A stretch of 64,000 nucleotides of DNA, taken from NCBI GenBank assembly GCA_030550515.1, contig JAUQPE010000011.1:194915-258914 (forward strand), given 5' to 3'. The notes under the pieces are model-generated. The model was not told where the DNA came from, did no database searches, and saw nothing but the letters and a program-made list of their open reading frames with translations. Positions 7,137 through 15,491 of the stretch are shown in pieces (positions within the stretch are counted from its first letter, which is position 1; every line of letters starts with the position of its first letter). Source of the stretch: Thermotogota bacterium (GTDB taxonomy: Bacteria; Thermotogota; Thermotogae; Thermotogales; Thermotogaceae). The translations under genes were made by a program, and so were the position numbers.

Positions 7137-8932
7137 CTCGCGTCACCTCCCGCCAACAGGTTCTTCACCTTCAGGCTCGGGCACACTCCACATCCGAAAC
7201 ACCCTTTCCACCTACAATCTAGGGTTTGAAGCCCTTTCTTCGCCTTCTCGTACTCCGCCACGAGAAACTCGCGCGCCACGCCCATGTCTATGTGGTCCCA
7301 TGGGAGATCTTCGTTGAGGTCCCTTTCCCTCAGGTACGCGTACGGATCGATGCCGAGCTTTTCGAAGGCCCCCCGCCACCTTTCGAAGTCGAACACCTCG
7401 GACCACTCGTCGAACCTGGCTCCACGCGCGTTTGCCTCGACGATGACTTCGAGCAGTTCTCTACCCCCGCGCGACAGCACACCTTCCAAAAAGCTCATGT
7501 AGGGGTCGTGGAAGGACAGCTCCGCGAACCTTCTCGCTTTCTCCAAGATCTTGAACTTATCTCGGGCTTCCTCTGGGGTAATCTGTCTCGCGAACTGGAA
7601 GGGTGTGTGGGGCTTTGGTATGAAGATCGAAACGGAAGCGGAAACTTCCTTGAAACCCATCCCCTTCACCCGCTTCAGGAGTTCCACGATTTCCATCACG
7701 TCTTCGTCCGTCTCGAACGGCAAGCCGACCATGAAGTAGAGCTTCACCCTCCTCCATCCCGCGCTCTTCGCGGCCGCCAGCGAGTCGAATATGTCTTCGT
7801 CCGTCAACGTCTTGTTTATAATGTTTCTGAGCCTTTGGGAGGCGGCCTCTGGTGCGAAGGTGAGGCCCGTCTTTCTCACGGCGGAGATCATCGAGGCGAT
7901 TTCGACACCGAAGCTGTCCATCCTGGTCGACGGTATGGATACGGCAATCTTTTGATCGCCGAACCTCCTCACCAGTTCCCTCACCGTCTCCTCTATCCTC
8001 GAGTGGTCCATGGCGGACAAGGAGAGGAGCGATACCTCCTCGTACCCGGTGTTCCTCAGCATCTCTTCCAAGTTCTCGACGATGTTTTCCAGCGTGCGTT
8101 CCCTCACGGGCCTGTAGAAGACGCTCGCATGACAAAACCTGCAACCCCTCGTGCACCCCCTCGATATCTCTATCACGGCCCTGTCGTGGACGACCTCTGT
8201 GTTCGGGATGATCTTTTTCACCGGGACGGGTTGCTCGTTGAGGTCTCTGACAACCCTCCTTCTCACCTTCTCGGGAACGCCCGGTTGGATCGGGAAAACC
8301 CTGTTTCCCCTTCGCTCGTACAGAGCGGGAACGTAGACGCCCTCTATCTTTGAGAGCTCTCTCCAGATCGATTCCCTCTTTTCTCCCTTGATCTCCTTCA
8401 GAAGGCTCGCGATCTCCAGTATCACCTCTTCCCCGTCTCCGACGACGATCGCGTCGAAGAGACCGTGGATCGGTTCCGGGTTGGAAGAGCAGGGGCCCCC
8501 TCCCAAAACGATCGGATCGTTCTCTCCCCTCTCCCAGTAGAAGAGGGGAATCTTGGAGAGCTTCAGGAATTCGACCACGTTCGAATACAACAGTTCCGAC
8601 TCGACGGAAATCCCGATCACGTCCATCTCCTTGACGGGCGTGTGGGATTCCAAGGTGAAGAGCGGAACGTCTCTCTCCCTCATCTTCTCCATCATGTCTA
8701 TCCACGGAAGGTAGCTCCTCTCAGCCCACACGTCGGGTTGGGCGTTCAAGACGTGGTACAGGATCTCGAGCCCATGGTTGGACATGCCAACCTCGTACAC
8801 GTCCGGGAAGACCAACGCCACGCGGAGTCGGACCTCCGCTGGATCCTTCACGACGCTGTTGATCTCCCTTCCTATGTACCTGCTGGGTTTTGAGACCCTT
8901 GGCAGCACCTCGTTCAAGAAACGCAGTATCAT
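7133..8932 (-). CDS. B12-binding-type radical SAM protein (TIGR03960-like)
   Basis: This protein of about 599 residues has an N-terminal B12-binding-like domain (VALVFPDVYEVGMSNHGLEIL), then a radical SAM core with the CxxxCxxC cluster motif RGCTRGCRFC (Cys 260, 264, 267). It resembles the first half of the uncharacterised family often fused to a DUF2344 domain; here the DUF2344 part is absent. The C-terminus has four more cysteines (CRWKGCFGCGVC), which could hold another iron-sulfur cluster. ATG at 8932 follows GAGAGG by 8 bases. The substrate is unknown. It heads the operon with the mutase and rbgA. Confidence 0.85.
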   Translation of the reverse strand: MILRFLNEVLPRVSKPSRYIGREINSVVKDPAEVRLRVALVFPDVYEVGMSNHGLEILYHVLNAQPDVWAERSYLPWIDMMEKMRERDVPLFTLESHTPVKEMDVIGISVESELLYSNVVEFLKLSKIPLFYWERGENDPIVLGGGPCSSNPEPIHGLFDAIVVGDGEEVILEIASLLKEIKGEKRESIWRELSKIEGVYVPALYERRGNRVFPIQPGVPEKVRRRVVRDLNEQPVPVKKIIPNTEVVHDRAVIEISRGCTRGCRFCHASVFYRPVRERTLENIVENLEEMLRNTGYEEVSLLSLSAMDHSRIEETVRELVRRFGDQKIAVSIPSTRMDSFGVEIASMISAVRKTGLTFAPEAASQRLRNIINKTLTDEDIFDSLAAAKSAGWRRVKLYFMVGLPFETDEDVMEIVELLKRVKGMGFKEVSASVSIFIPKPHTPFQFARQITPEEARDKFKILEKARRFAELSFHDPYMSFLEGVLSRGGRELLEVIVEANARGARFDEWSEVFDFERWRGAFEKLGIDPYAYLRERDLNEDLPWDHIDMGVAREFLVAEYEKAKKGLQTLDCRWKGCFGCGVCPSLKVKNLLAGGDAR

Positions 8933-8953
8933 GCGTTTCACCTCTCAAGATCC

Positions 8954-8962
8954 ATTTTATCA
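8954..8962 (-). promoter_or_regulatory. Extended -10 promoter of the radical SAM operon
   Basis: The minus strand reads TGATAAAAT at 8962-8954, an extended -10 motif about 20 bases before the start codon of the radical SAM gene. No good -35 is seen, as is usual for extended -10 promoters. Confidence 0.5.
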
Positions 8963-9010
8963 GATGGTTTTGGATGAAACCGGGTTCTGATCCCCGCGCG
9001 AGTTCGAATG

Positions 9011-9016
9011 TATAAT
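9011..9016 (+). promoter_or_regulatory. -10 element in front of the delta'-like gene
   Basis: A perfect TATAAT lies at 9011-9016, about 25 bases upstream of the preferred start at 9042, so the mRNA leader would be very short. No convincing -35 box is seen. Confidence 0.4.
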
Positions 9017-9041
9017 TGAATGGATGGCGGGGTGGTGGGGA

Positions 9042-9983
9042 GTGAGGGAATACCTTCTCGAACACTCGAAAGGGCATCTTGAAGAGATGAAGGCGATCCT
9101 GGAACGCTCTCGAGGGATATCCGTGCTCGTGAGCGGCGAGGACCTCTCTTACCAGAGAGAGCTTGCGTCTTTCTTGCCCGAATTCGTGGAGGGGTTCCCT
9201 CCGAAACTCTCGGACGTGATGGTGATAGATCCGGAGGGGGAAAACATCGGGATAGACGAGGTTCGAGACGCGAAAGAATTCTTGAACTACAGCCCGGAGC
9301 TCTACATGAGGAAGTACGTCATCGTGCACGACTGCGAGAGGATGACCCAGCAGGCGGCGAACGCCTTTCTCAAGACGCTGGAGGAGCCACCCGAATACGC
9401 CGTGATAATCTTGGACACGCGTCACTGGTTCTACCTGCTCCCCACCATAAGGAGCAGGGTGTTCAGGTACAGGGTCGAGGTGCCACGCTCCTTCCTCGAC
9501 CTCTTGAGAGAGAGGCTCAAGGACAGGTGGTCTGACTTCTCTTTCGCCTTCAGGGACTTCAAGGTGGCGGTGGAGATCCTGGAGAAGGGCGAAGAGAAGG
9601 TGAGGGCGAAGATGAATGAACTCCGTACGTGGGATTTGGACAAGCTCTTGAAGAAGGGTGTCGACAGGAATCTGGAAGGTTATCTCTGCAGGAAAGAGAT
9701 ATTGAGACGCGTGTCCGAGATGGGCGAGAAGGAGTTCCTCGATTTCGTGGACCATGCGGTGGAAGTCCTGCGGAACAGGGAGGCCTTCGTGTTCGTTCAG
9801 GAGTTAACGAGACTGGTGATGCTGGAGGATTTTCAAGAAAGTGATTTCCAAAGTTTGAAAGACCTGAGTTTCTTGGACTCGGTTCTGAGGGTGAGGGTCG
9901 CGAATCTGAACGAAAAGTTGACCCTCTTGAACGTGCTCATCCTACACAGGGACAGAAAGCGAGGTGTCAAGAGTTGGAACTGA
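9042..9983 (+). CDS. holB: DNA polymerase III clamp-loader delta'-like subunit
   Basis: The protein of about 313 residues resembles the delta' subunit of the clamp loader, an AAA+ family member that lacks ATPase activity. Visible are the sensor and Walker B-like region YVIVHDCERMTQQAANAFLKTLEEPPEYAVII and the SRx arginine motif TIRSRVFRY, as in DnaX/HolB proteins. The Walker A position (GISVLVSGEDLSYQRE) has no GKT, which fits delta' and not DnaX. GTG at 9042, behind GGTGGTGG, is preferred to the ATG at 9024. The adjacent RicT gene overlaps by 10 bases; holB next to ricT is also the order in Bacillus subtilis. Confidence 0.75.
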   Translation: MREYLLEHSKGHLEEMKAILERSRGISVLVSGEDLSYQRELASFLPEFVEGFPPKLSDVMVIDPEGENIGIDEVRDAKEFLNYSPELYMRKYVIVHDCERMTQQAANAFLKTLEEPPEYAVIILDTRHWFYLLPTIRSRVFRYRVEVPRSFLDLLRERLKDRWSDFSFAFRDFKVAVEILEKGEEKVRAKMNELRTWDLDKLLKKGVDRNLEGYLCRKEILRRVSEMGEKEFLDFVDHAVEVLRNREAFVFVQELTRLVMLEDFQESDFQSLKDLSFLDSVLRVRVANLNEKLTLLNVLILHRDRKRGVKSWN

Positions 9984-10807
9984 AAGCCTTGGTGGTCGGT
10001 GTCGAAACGCTCCCTAAGGGTAAGATCGTCTACTACTCCGTCCCCAACGGGGACAGCTTCAAACGTGGAGACCTCGTGCTCGTGATGGGAGAGTTCGGGC
10101 TGGAAATGGGGGTGGTCCAGATACCCCCAAGGGAGCTCAGCATAGACGAGATCGGTTACGAACTGAAGGCGGTGATCAGAAAGCTCACGGAAGAAGATCT
10201 GGAGCAACACGAGAAGAACGTGAAGGACGCGGTGGAAGCGTTTCGAATATGCAAGGAGAAGATAAAAGAGCACAAGCTTCCGATGAAGCTCTTGCACGCG
10301 CGCTACACGTTCGACAGGTCGAGGTTGATATTCTACTTCAGCGCTGAAGGACGCGTGGACTTCAGAGAACTCGTCAAAGACCTCGCGAGGATTTTCAAGA
10401 CCCGCATAGAGTTGAGACAAGTCGGTGTGAGGGACGAGATGAAGTTCTTCGGGGGTCTTGGTCTTTGTGGTTTGCCCGTCTGCTGCGCCGTCTTCCTGAG
10501 GGATTTCGCGAGCGTAACGTTGAAACACGCAAAAAGACAGCAGATGATGATAAATCCCGCAAAGATCTCCGGGCCGTGCAGGAGACTCCTGTGCTGTCTC
10601 AACTACGAGTACGACTTCTACGAGGAAGCGCTCGAAGGCATACCGGACGAAGGGTCGACGATCACCTACCAGGGGAAGAAGTACAAGGTGGTGAACGTGA
10701 ACGTGTTTCTGGAGACTGTGACGCTCTTTTCGGAAGAGGAAGGCGAGATGTTCAAAGTGCCCTTTTCTCACTTCAGGGAGGGTGAGAAGGGATGTTCCAA
10801 GGAATAG
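9974..10807 (+). CDS. ricT: RicT/YaaT-type PSP1 domain protein
   Basis: The 277-residue protein has the PSP1 C-terminal domain with the conserved cysteine-rich block GLGLCGLPVCC and GPCRRLLCCLNYEYDFY. In Bacillus the homologue RicT joins RicA and RicF in an iron-sulfur-containing complex that modulates RNase Y maturation of mRNAs; no RicA or RicF gene is visible nearby. The start is TTG at 9974 inside the end of the delta'-like gene, giving MELKALVVGVETLPKGKIVYY. It overlaps the DUF2905 gene by 16 bases. The RNA-processing role is transferred from the family. Confidence 0.88.
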   Translation: MELKALVVGVETLPKGKIVYYSVPNGDSFKRGDLVLVMGEFGLEMGVVQIPPRELSIDEIGYELKAVIRKLTEEDLEQHEKNVKDAVEAFRICKEKIKEHKLPMKLLHARYTFDRSRLIFYFSAEGRVDFRELVKDLARIFKTRIELRQVGVRDEMKFFGGLGLCGLPVCCAVFLRDFASVTLKHAKRQQMMINPAKISGPCRRLLCCLNYEYDFYEEALEGIPDEGSTITYQGKKYKVVNVNVFLETVTLFSEEEGEMFKVPFSHFREGEKGCSKE

Positions 10808-11013
10808 GAAAGATGCTGTTGTTGATGGGTATCTTCCTGGTAGCCATCGGCCTCTTCTTGGTCTTCTTCGAGAAGATACCGTTCCTGGGGAAACTCCCGG
10901 GAGACATCATCGTTCGGAAGAAGAACTTCGTCTTCTACTTCCCGATCGTGACGTCGCTCTTGTTGAGCGCGATACTTTCGCTGATATTGTTCATCATCTC
11001 CAGGTTGAGGTGA
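10792..11013 (+). CDS. DUF2905 small membrane protein
   Basis: The 73-residue protein has two transmembrane segments (residues about 7-25 and 48-70) around a loop with the family signature LGKLPGDIIVRKKNFVFYFP. DUF2905 proteins are widespread in Gram-positive and thermophilic bacteria, and their function is unknown. The ATG at 10792 follows a GAGGGTGAG purine tract within the end of the RicT gene. Confidence 0.85.
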   Translation: MFQGIGKMLLLMGIFLVAIGLFLVFFEKIPFLGKLPGDIIVRKKNFVFYFPIVTSLLLSAILSLILFIISRLR

Positions 11014-11017
11014 AAGG

Positions 11018-11320
11018 ATGAGGCAGAGGATCTACAGCTACATAGGTTTCGCCGTTCGCGCGAGGAAAGTGGTGTTCGGTAAAGAAAGGATCAGGGCCTA
11101 CATAAGGTCTCCCCGCGAGAAGAAGTTGATAGTGATCGCGGAAGACGCCAGCGAGAGAACGAAAAAGGACGTCACGCTGAGGTGTGAGAGGAAGAAAGTT
11201 CCCTACGTGGTGATGTTCAAGAAGGAAGAGCTGGGGCGCTTGTTGGGTAAACCCGAGGTTTCCGTGATAGGTATCGAAGAAGATAACTTGGTAACGGCCA
11301 TTCTGGAGATGATAAAATAG
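11018..11320 (+). CDS. L7Ae/L30e/S12e-type RNA-binding protein (YlxQ-like)
   Basis: This 100-residue protein has the L7Ae-like kink-turn RNA-binding fold. The key segment is [15 protein letters not shown], followed by [17 protein letters not shown] and [18 protein letters not shown]. Bacterial members of this kind (YlxQ/YbxF) are commonly encoded just before infB, as here. The RNA target is not known. The start codon follows GAGGTGAAAGG four bases after the DUF2905 stop. Confidence 0.9.
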   Translation: MRQRIYSYIGFAVRARKVVFGKERIRAYIRSPREKKLIVIAEDASERTKKDVTLRCERKKVPYVVMFKKEELGRLLGKPEVSVIGIEEDNLVTAILEMIK

Positions 11321-11339
11321 ACAGGGCGAGGTGATAGGA

Positions 11340-13433
11340 ATGGCAAGGCTTAGGGTTTACGAGCTCGCGAAAAAGTTGAACATGTCTCCCAAAGAGCTCC
11401 TCCAGGAACTGGAGGAACTCGGTGTGAGCGTGAAGAATCACATGAGTTACATAGACGAAGAGATGGCGAACATAGTGATAGACCTCTTGGAGGAGGACAG
11501 GAGGAAGAGGAAGGAAAAACAGGTAAAACCCGCAAAGAAAGAGGAAAAAGAGGAGAAAGTCATCGAGGAGATTGAGGGTGGGAAGAGGGTAGAGGAGAAG
11601 AGGAAGAAGATCACCCTGAAGCCGGACGAGCTCAAGTTGGACGTGTTGGCCTCAAAGCTTGGTATCCCGCAGACCAAGATCATCCAAGACCTCTTCGTGA
11701 AGAGGGGTTTAGCCCTCAGGCCTGGGCAGATCTTGAAGCTGGAGGAAGTGAGGGAGATCCTCAAAGAGTACAACGTTGAACTCGCGCTCGAAGAGGAGGA
11801 GAAGGTCGAAGAGGAAGTCGACGAATACGAGTTGCTCGAGAAACGTTTCCAAGAACTCTACCAAAAGGAAAAAGACAAGCTTGCCCCAAGACCTCCCGTC
11901 GTCACCATAATGGGACACGTGGACCACGGAAAGACCACCCTCTTGGACCGCATAAGGTCGTCTCGAGTGGCCGAGCAAGAAGAGGGTGGGATCACCCAAT
12001 CCATAGGCGCGTATCAGGTGGAGGTCAACGGGAAGAAGATCACCTTCATCGACACACCAGGGCACGAGCTCTTCACCGAGATGAGGGCAAGGGGCGTTCA
12101 AGCCACGGATATCGTCGTCCTGGTGGTGGCAGCGGACGACGGGGTGATGCCTCAGACGATAGAGGCCTACAACCACGCCAAGGCCGCCAACGTGCCGGTG
12201 ATCGTGGCCATCAACAAGATAGACAAACCCAACGCCAACGTGGAAAAAACGAAGAAAGAACTCGTGGAAAAGTTGGGTTTGATACCGGAAGACTGGGGCG
12301 GAGACACCGTCGTCGTTCCGATATCCGCGAGGACGGGGCAGGGAGTGGACGAACTGCTCGAGATGATCCTGTTGGTGGCGGACATGCACGAGATCAAGTG
12401 CTACCCAACGGGCCCCGCCAGGGCGGTCATAATAGAGTCCAAGCTCGACAACAAGATGGGACCCGTTGCGAGCGTGATCGTGAAGGACGGGATCTTGAAA
12501 GTCGGTGACGCCATCGTGACCTCCAACACCTACGGAAAGGTGAGGAACCTCTACGATGACAGGATGAGACCTATAAGACAGGCGGAACCTTCACAACCCG
12601 TCCTCATACTGGGCTTTGAGGATGTACCGGACGTGCACTCAAACGTCTACGTCGTTGAAAATCTGGAAAAAGCGAAGGCGATGGTCGAGAAACGGTTGGA
12701 GAAGTTGGAGAAGCAGCGGCAGGGTAGGAAACACTTGAACCTGGAAGAGCTCCTGAAGATGATGCAGGAGAGGGAGAAGAAGGTCCTCAACCTCATCCTG
12801 AAGGCGGACACCTACGGTTCCGTCGCCGCGCTCCAAAACGCAATCGCAAAGCTCCAGACGAAAGAGATAGAGTTGAACGTCGTGCACACCGGTGTTGGTG
12901 AGATCAGCACCAGCGACGTGATGCTCGCCGCCGCCGTCGACGGCGTGGTGCTCGGTTTCAGGGTGAAGGTCAACAGCAAAGCGAGGCTCCTCGCGGAACA
13001 AGAGGGTGTGGATGTCAGGACCTACACCATCATCTACAAGCTGGTGGACGACCTCAAGCTCGCGCTCGAGGGCATGTTGGAGCCTGAGGAAGTTGAGGAA
13101 GTGATAGGTCACGGAGAGATCAAGAAGGTCTTCAAGATTGCCAAAGTTGGGAAAGTCGCAGGGGTTCAGATGACGAGCGGAAAGGCTGATAGAAACGGTT
13201 TTGTGAGGGTATACAGGAACGGTCAGTTGGTGTTCGAGGGTAGGATAGAGAGCTTGAAACACTACAAAGAGGACGTGTCGGTTGTGGAGGCACCGCAGGA
13301 GTGCGGTATAAAATTCGCCGGTTTTGAGGACATCCAGGAAGGGGACGAGCTCGAGTTCTACGTGGTAAAACAGGTCAAGCGCAAGCCCACCTTCCTGGAG
13401 GAGCAAAAGGGTGGAGGATCATTTCACCAGTAA
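11340..13433 (+). CDS. infB: Translation initiation factor IF-2
   Basis: IF-2 is the GTPase that brings fMet-tRNA to the 30S subunit and promotes 50S joining. The 697-residue protein has an IF2-N domain ([21 protein letters not shown]), a charged linker (about 60-100) rich in Lys and Glu, a second IF2-N-like segment, then the G domain with [16 protein letters not shown] and NKIDKPNA, and the C-terminal domains ending near [14 protein letters not shown] at 11340 is 6 bases after GAGGTG and gives the typical start. Its 3' end overlaps the convergent thioredoxin-like gene by 15 bases. Confidence 0.97.
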   Translation: MARLRVYELAKKLNMSPKELLQELEELGVSVKNHMSYIDEEMANIVIDLLEEDRRKRKEKQVKPAKKEEKEEKVIEEIEGGKRVEEKRKKITLKPDELKLDVLASKLGIPQTKIIQDLFVKRGLALRPGQILKLEEVREILKEYNVELALEEEEKVEEEVDEYELLEKRFQELYQKEKDKLAPRPPVVTIMGHVDHGKTTLLDRIRSSRVAEQEEGGITQSIGAYQVEVNGKKITFIDTPGHELFTEMRARGVQATDIVVLVVAADDGVMPQTIEAYNHAKAANVPVIVAINKIDKPNANVEKTKKELVEKLGLIPEDWGGDTVVVPISARTGQGVDELLEMILLVADMHEIKCYPTGPARAVIIESKLDNKMGPVASVIVKDGILKVGDAIVTSNTYGKVRNLYDDRMRPIRQAEPSQPVLILGFEDVPDVHSNVYVVENLEKAKAMVEKRLEKLEKQRQGRKHLNLEELLKMMQEREKKVLNLILKADTYGSVAALQNAIAKLQTKEIELNVVHTGVGEISTSDVMLAAAVDGVVLGFRVKVNSKARLLAEQEGVDVRTYTIIYKLVDDLKLALEGMLEPEEVEEVIGHGEIKKVFKIAKVGKVAGVQMTSGKADRNGFVRVYRNGQLVFEGRIESLKHYKEDVSVVEAPQECGIKFAGFEDIQEGDELEFYVVKQVKRKPTFLEEQKGGGSFHQ

Positions 13434-14081
13434 GACCCTGTACACGCCCCTCTTCAAGAGTTCGTCCGCCAGTTCCTTACTTTTGACGACGTAGATCTTT
13501 CTCTTGTCGAGTGAGTTGACGTTCTTTTCGATCAACTGCGAGTTCTTCTCGTGGGCGAGGACGAACTGGGCCTCTTCTTCCGTTACCTCGATCAGCACCT
13601 GCGTCCCCTCGAAGGGATCCTCCTTCTTCAGGTAACTCTCCAGGCTCTCCTTTTTCTCTTGCGCCACGTATTTCAAGACTTTCGTGAAATTTTCACCGTC
13701 CAGATAACCAGGAAGGTACCCCAAAACCTGTTTATCTTTGAAAAAGAAAAAGGTGGGGGTTCCCATCACCCTGAACCTCTCGAAGAGGTCTCTGTAAGTT
13801 GCAGATTGGATCGAAAGCACTTCTTTCGCAAAAAGCTCGCTCTTTTCGGATGAAGGGTAGATCTCCACGAAGACGAAGTTTGGAACAAGAACCGCTTGGA
13901 ACTTCGGATCCGGTAAGACCTTGTCCTTGAAGAGTATGCAGTAGTAGCACGTGGGGCTCGAGAACATGACTATCAGCTTTCTCTGAGTTATCTTGGCGAG
14001 CCTGTACGCGATGTCGATCGTCGAGGAGAACAAAGCGCCAACCATCGCGACTATCGAAAGGATCAACAAAATTCTTCTCAC
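13419..14081 (-). CDS. Membrane-anchored thioredoxin-fold protein
   Basis: The protein of about 220 residues has one N-terminal hydrophobic segment (signal anchor, residues 3-20) and a thioredoxin-like domain with a CxxC motif, CYYC at residues 45-48, and the cis-proline loop [10 protein letters not shown]. It resembles SoxW/YyaL-type periplasmic thioredoxins. A C-terminal region of about 90 residues, rich in Glu and Lys, is not part of the fold. GTG at 14081, eight bases after AGGAGG, is preferred to GTG at 14090. It lies directly downstream of ccdA, which would keep its cysteines reduced. Its substrate is unknown. Confidence 0.8.
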   Translation of the reverse strand: MRRILLILSIVAMVGALFSSTIDIAYRLAKITQRKLIVMFSSPTCYYCILFKDKVLPDPKFQAVLVPNFVFVEIYPSSEKSELFAKEVLSIQSATYRDLFERFRVMGTPTFFFFKDKQVLGYLPGYLDGENFTKVLKYVAQEKKESLESYLKKEDPFEGTQVLIEVTEEEAQFVLAHEKNSQLIEKNVNSLDKRKIYVVKSKELADELLKRGVYRVLLVK

Positions 14082-14094
14082 AAGAGACACCTCC

Positions 14095-14748
14095 TCAGTA
14101 GGTGATGAACCTTCCAGAAAGTATCAAAATCCCGACCAAGATCAGCAAGGAAGAGCCCACCACCTTCAAAAGCTTGTACCAAGCGGGGCTCCCCAAAACC
14201 CTCCTCTCCAAAAACTTCCCCAAAACGCCTCCGAGGGCCAACAGCGGGATCGCTATTCCGAGAGAGTAAAAGAACAAGAGGACGGCCCCTTTCAAGACGC
14301 TACCGGTTGTGGTGGCTATGGCGAGTATGCTCGCGAGGACGGGACTTGAACACGGTGTCCACACGAGCCCCACAGAGGCCCCCAAGAGAAAACCGCTGAG
14401 GAATCCCTGGGAACCCTTGAATTTCCACAGGTTCACGCCTTTCTTCACTTTGAAGAGAGTCACGTCGAACGCGAAGAAGAAGCCGAACAACAAAACGAGC
14501 AGGCCAGCGGCGACGTTCAACACAAACTTGGGAATCACCGCACCGATGCCACCGAACACGGCGCCCAGTAGGGAAAAGAAGACCGTCAGTCCCAAGAAGA
14601 ACCCCAGGATCTTTAAGAAGCCACCCTTTGTCGAGAGGACGATGCCTAGAAACACCGGGATCAACGGTAAAACACACGGGCTGAAGAAAGCCAACAATCC
14701 GTGTCCCAAGGCCACGAAAACGCTCACGTCTCTCACGAGGAGGGGCAT
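14095..14748 (-). CDS. ccdA: CcdA/DsbD-type thiol-disulfide transporter
   Basis: This 217-residue integral membrane protein has about six transmembrane helices and moves reducing equivalents from cytoplasmic thioredoxin to the outer face of the membrane. The two redox cysteines are in the expected repeats: FFSPCVLPLIP (Cys25) and VWTPCSSPVLA (Cys133). The length is typical for CcdA. No cytochrome c maturation genes are nearby, so it more likely serves the thioredoxin-like protein encoded 14 bases downstream. The ATG at 14748 follows GAGGTGATC. Confidence 0.92.
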   Translation of the reverse strand: MPLLVRDVSVFVALGHGLLAFFSPCVLPLIPVFLGIVLSTKGGFLKILGFFLGLTVFFSLLGAVFGGIGAVIPKFVLNVAAGLLVLLFGFFFAFDVTLFKVKKGVNLWKFKGSQGFLSGFLLGASVGLVWTPCSSPVLASILAIATTTGSVLKGAVLLFFYSLGIAIPLLALGGVLGKFLERRVLGSPAWYKLLKVVGSSLLILVGILILSGRFITY

Positions 14749-14761
14749 CCGATCACCTCAT

Positions 14762-14790
14762 TTTTGATAAAATTAGTCAAAATTATTATA
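14762..14790 (-). promoter_or_regulatory. ccdA promoter with an inverted repeat downstream of the -10
   Basis: TATAAT on the minus strand at 14790-14785 is a perfect -10 box about 37 bases before the ccdA start. Just downstream, TTTTGA at 14762-14767 and TCAAAA at 14777-14782 form a 6-bp inverted repeat over the expected transcription start. An operator is possible; only the symmetry supports it. Confidence 0.45.
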
Positions 14791-14798
14791 CCACAAAC

Positions 14799-14819
14799 AA
14801 ACCCCTTTTTGGAAGGTTT
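14799..14819 (-). terminator. Weak terminator-like hairpin after the liv operon
   Basis: AAACC plus CC can pair with GG and GGTTT around a TTTTT/AAAAA loop, with a two-base bulge, and the minus strand then reads GTTTG. It is where the liv/CBS operon should end, 14 bases beyond the stop at 14833. The stem is imperfect and the T-run poor. Confidence 0.3.
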
Positions 14820-14832
14820 TCTCAAGTTGAAA

Positions 14833-15477
14833 TCAGCTGTGGTAGTAGAGGAGTTTCACGTCGGTCTCTTCGAGGGAATTGACGAACCTCTCGTGGTCTA
14901 TGCCGGTGACCCTGAGGACTGCAAGGTAAGAATCCTTACCTTCCTCGAAGAGCGTGGCGATCGAGATGATGTTCCCATTGCACTCGTATATCCTCTTCGC
15001 CACCTCGAGGAGCTCACCGGGCTTGTCAGGCATCTCCAACGTGTAGCGTATGCTCTTCTCTTTCCTGGTTCCAAAGACTTCGATGAAGATTTTGAAGATA
15101 TCCGTTTGTGTGATTATACCCACGAGTTTTCCCAAATCGTCCACCACGGGAAGGCCACTTATGTCGTGCTCAACCATGACCTTTGCGGCTTCCTCTATCG
15201 GAGTGTTCTCGTTTATGGTGATCACGTTCTTGGTCATGATGTCCTTGATTTTGAGCTTGGAGAGAAGGTAATGGAGCTCCCAAACATCCAAAGTCGTCGC
15301 CTTCGAAGGAGAGGCGTAGAGAAGGTCCTTCTCCGTCACGATCCCCACTATTTTCTCCTTCTCGACGACTATCAACCTCTTTATCTTCTTCTCCCTCATC
15401 ATTTTGAGCGCATCCGAAAAGGGCGTTTCAGGGCTTATGGTGATCGGGTTCCTCGTCATGAAGTCCTTGACCAGCAT
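14833..15477 (-). CDS. CBS-pair plus ACT domain protein at the end of the liv operon
   Basis: The 214-residue protein has two CBS motifs (MLVKDFMTRNPITISPETPF and LKIKDIMTKNVITINENTPI, roughly residues 1-60 and 75-130) and a C-terminal ACT domain (IRYTLEMPDKPGELLEVAKRIYE). CBS pairs bind adenine nucleotides and ACT domains bind amino acids, so this protein could sense both energy and amino acid state. It follows livF by 14 bases, and co-transcription with the branched-chain amino acid transporter suggests that the ligand may be one of those amino acids. A second protein of the same architecture is at 53270-53875. A regulatory target is not visible. Confidence 0.88.
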   Translation of the reverse strand: MLVKDFMTRNPITISPETPFSDALKMMREKKIKRLIVVEKEKIVGIVTEKDLLYASPSKATTLDVWELHYLLSKLKIKDIMTKNVITINENTPIEEAAKVMVEHDISGLPVVDDLGKLVGIITQTDIFKIFIEVFGTRKEKSIRYTLEMPDKPGELLEVAKRIYECNGNIISIATLFEEGKDSYLAVLRVTGIDHERFVNSLEETDVKLLYYHS

Positions 15478-15491
15478 GTTCTTACCCCCCC

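Noticed and set aside
5751-7229. Open frame of 492 codons on the plus strand opposite the phosphohexomutase gene
   Set aside because: The mutase on the other strand has all four signatures. The plus-strand translation is His/Val/Arg-rich low-quality sequence without domains.
9024-9041. ATG at 9024 as the start of the delta'-like gene
   Set aside because: It leaves almost no space after the -10 box at 9011-9016 and lacks a ribosome-binding site. The six extra residues (MAGWWG) encode the GGTGG purine tract that serves GTG at 9042.
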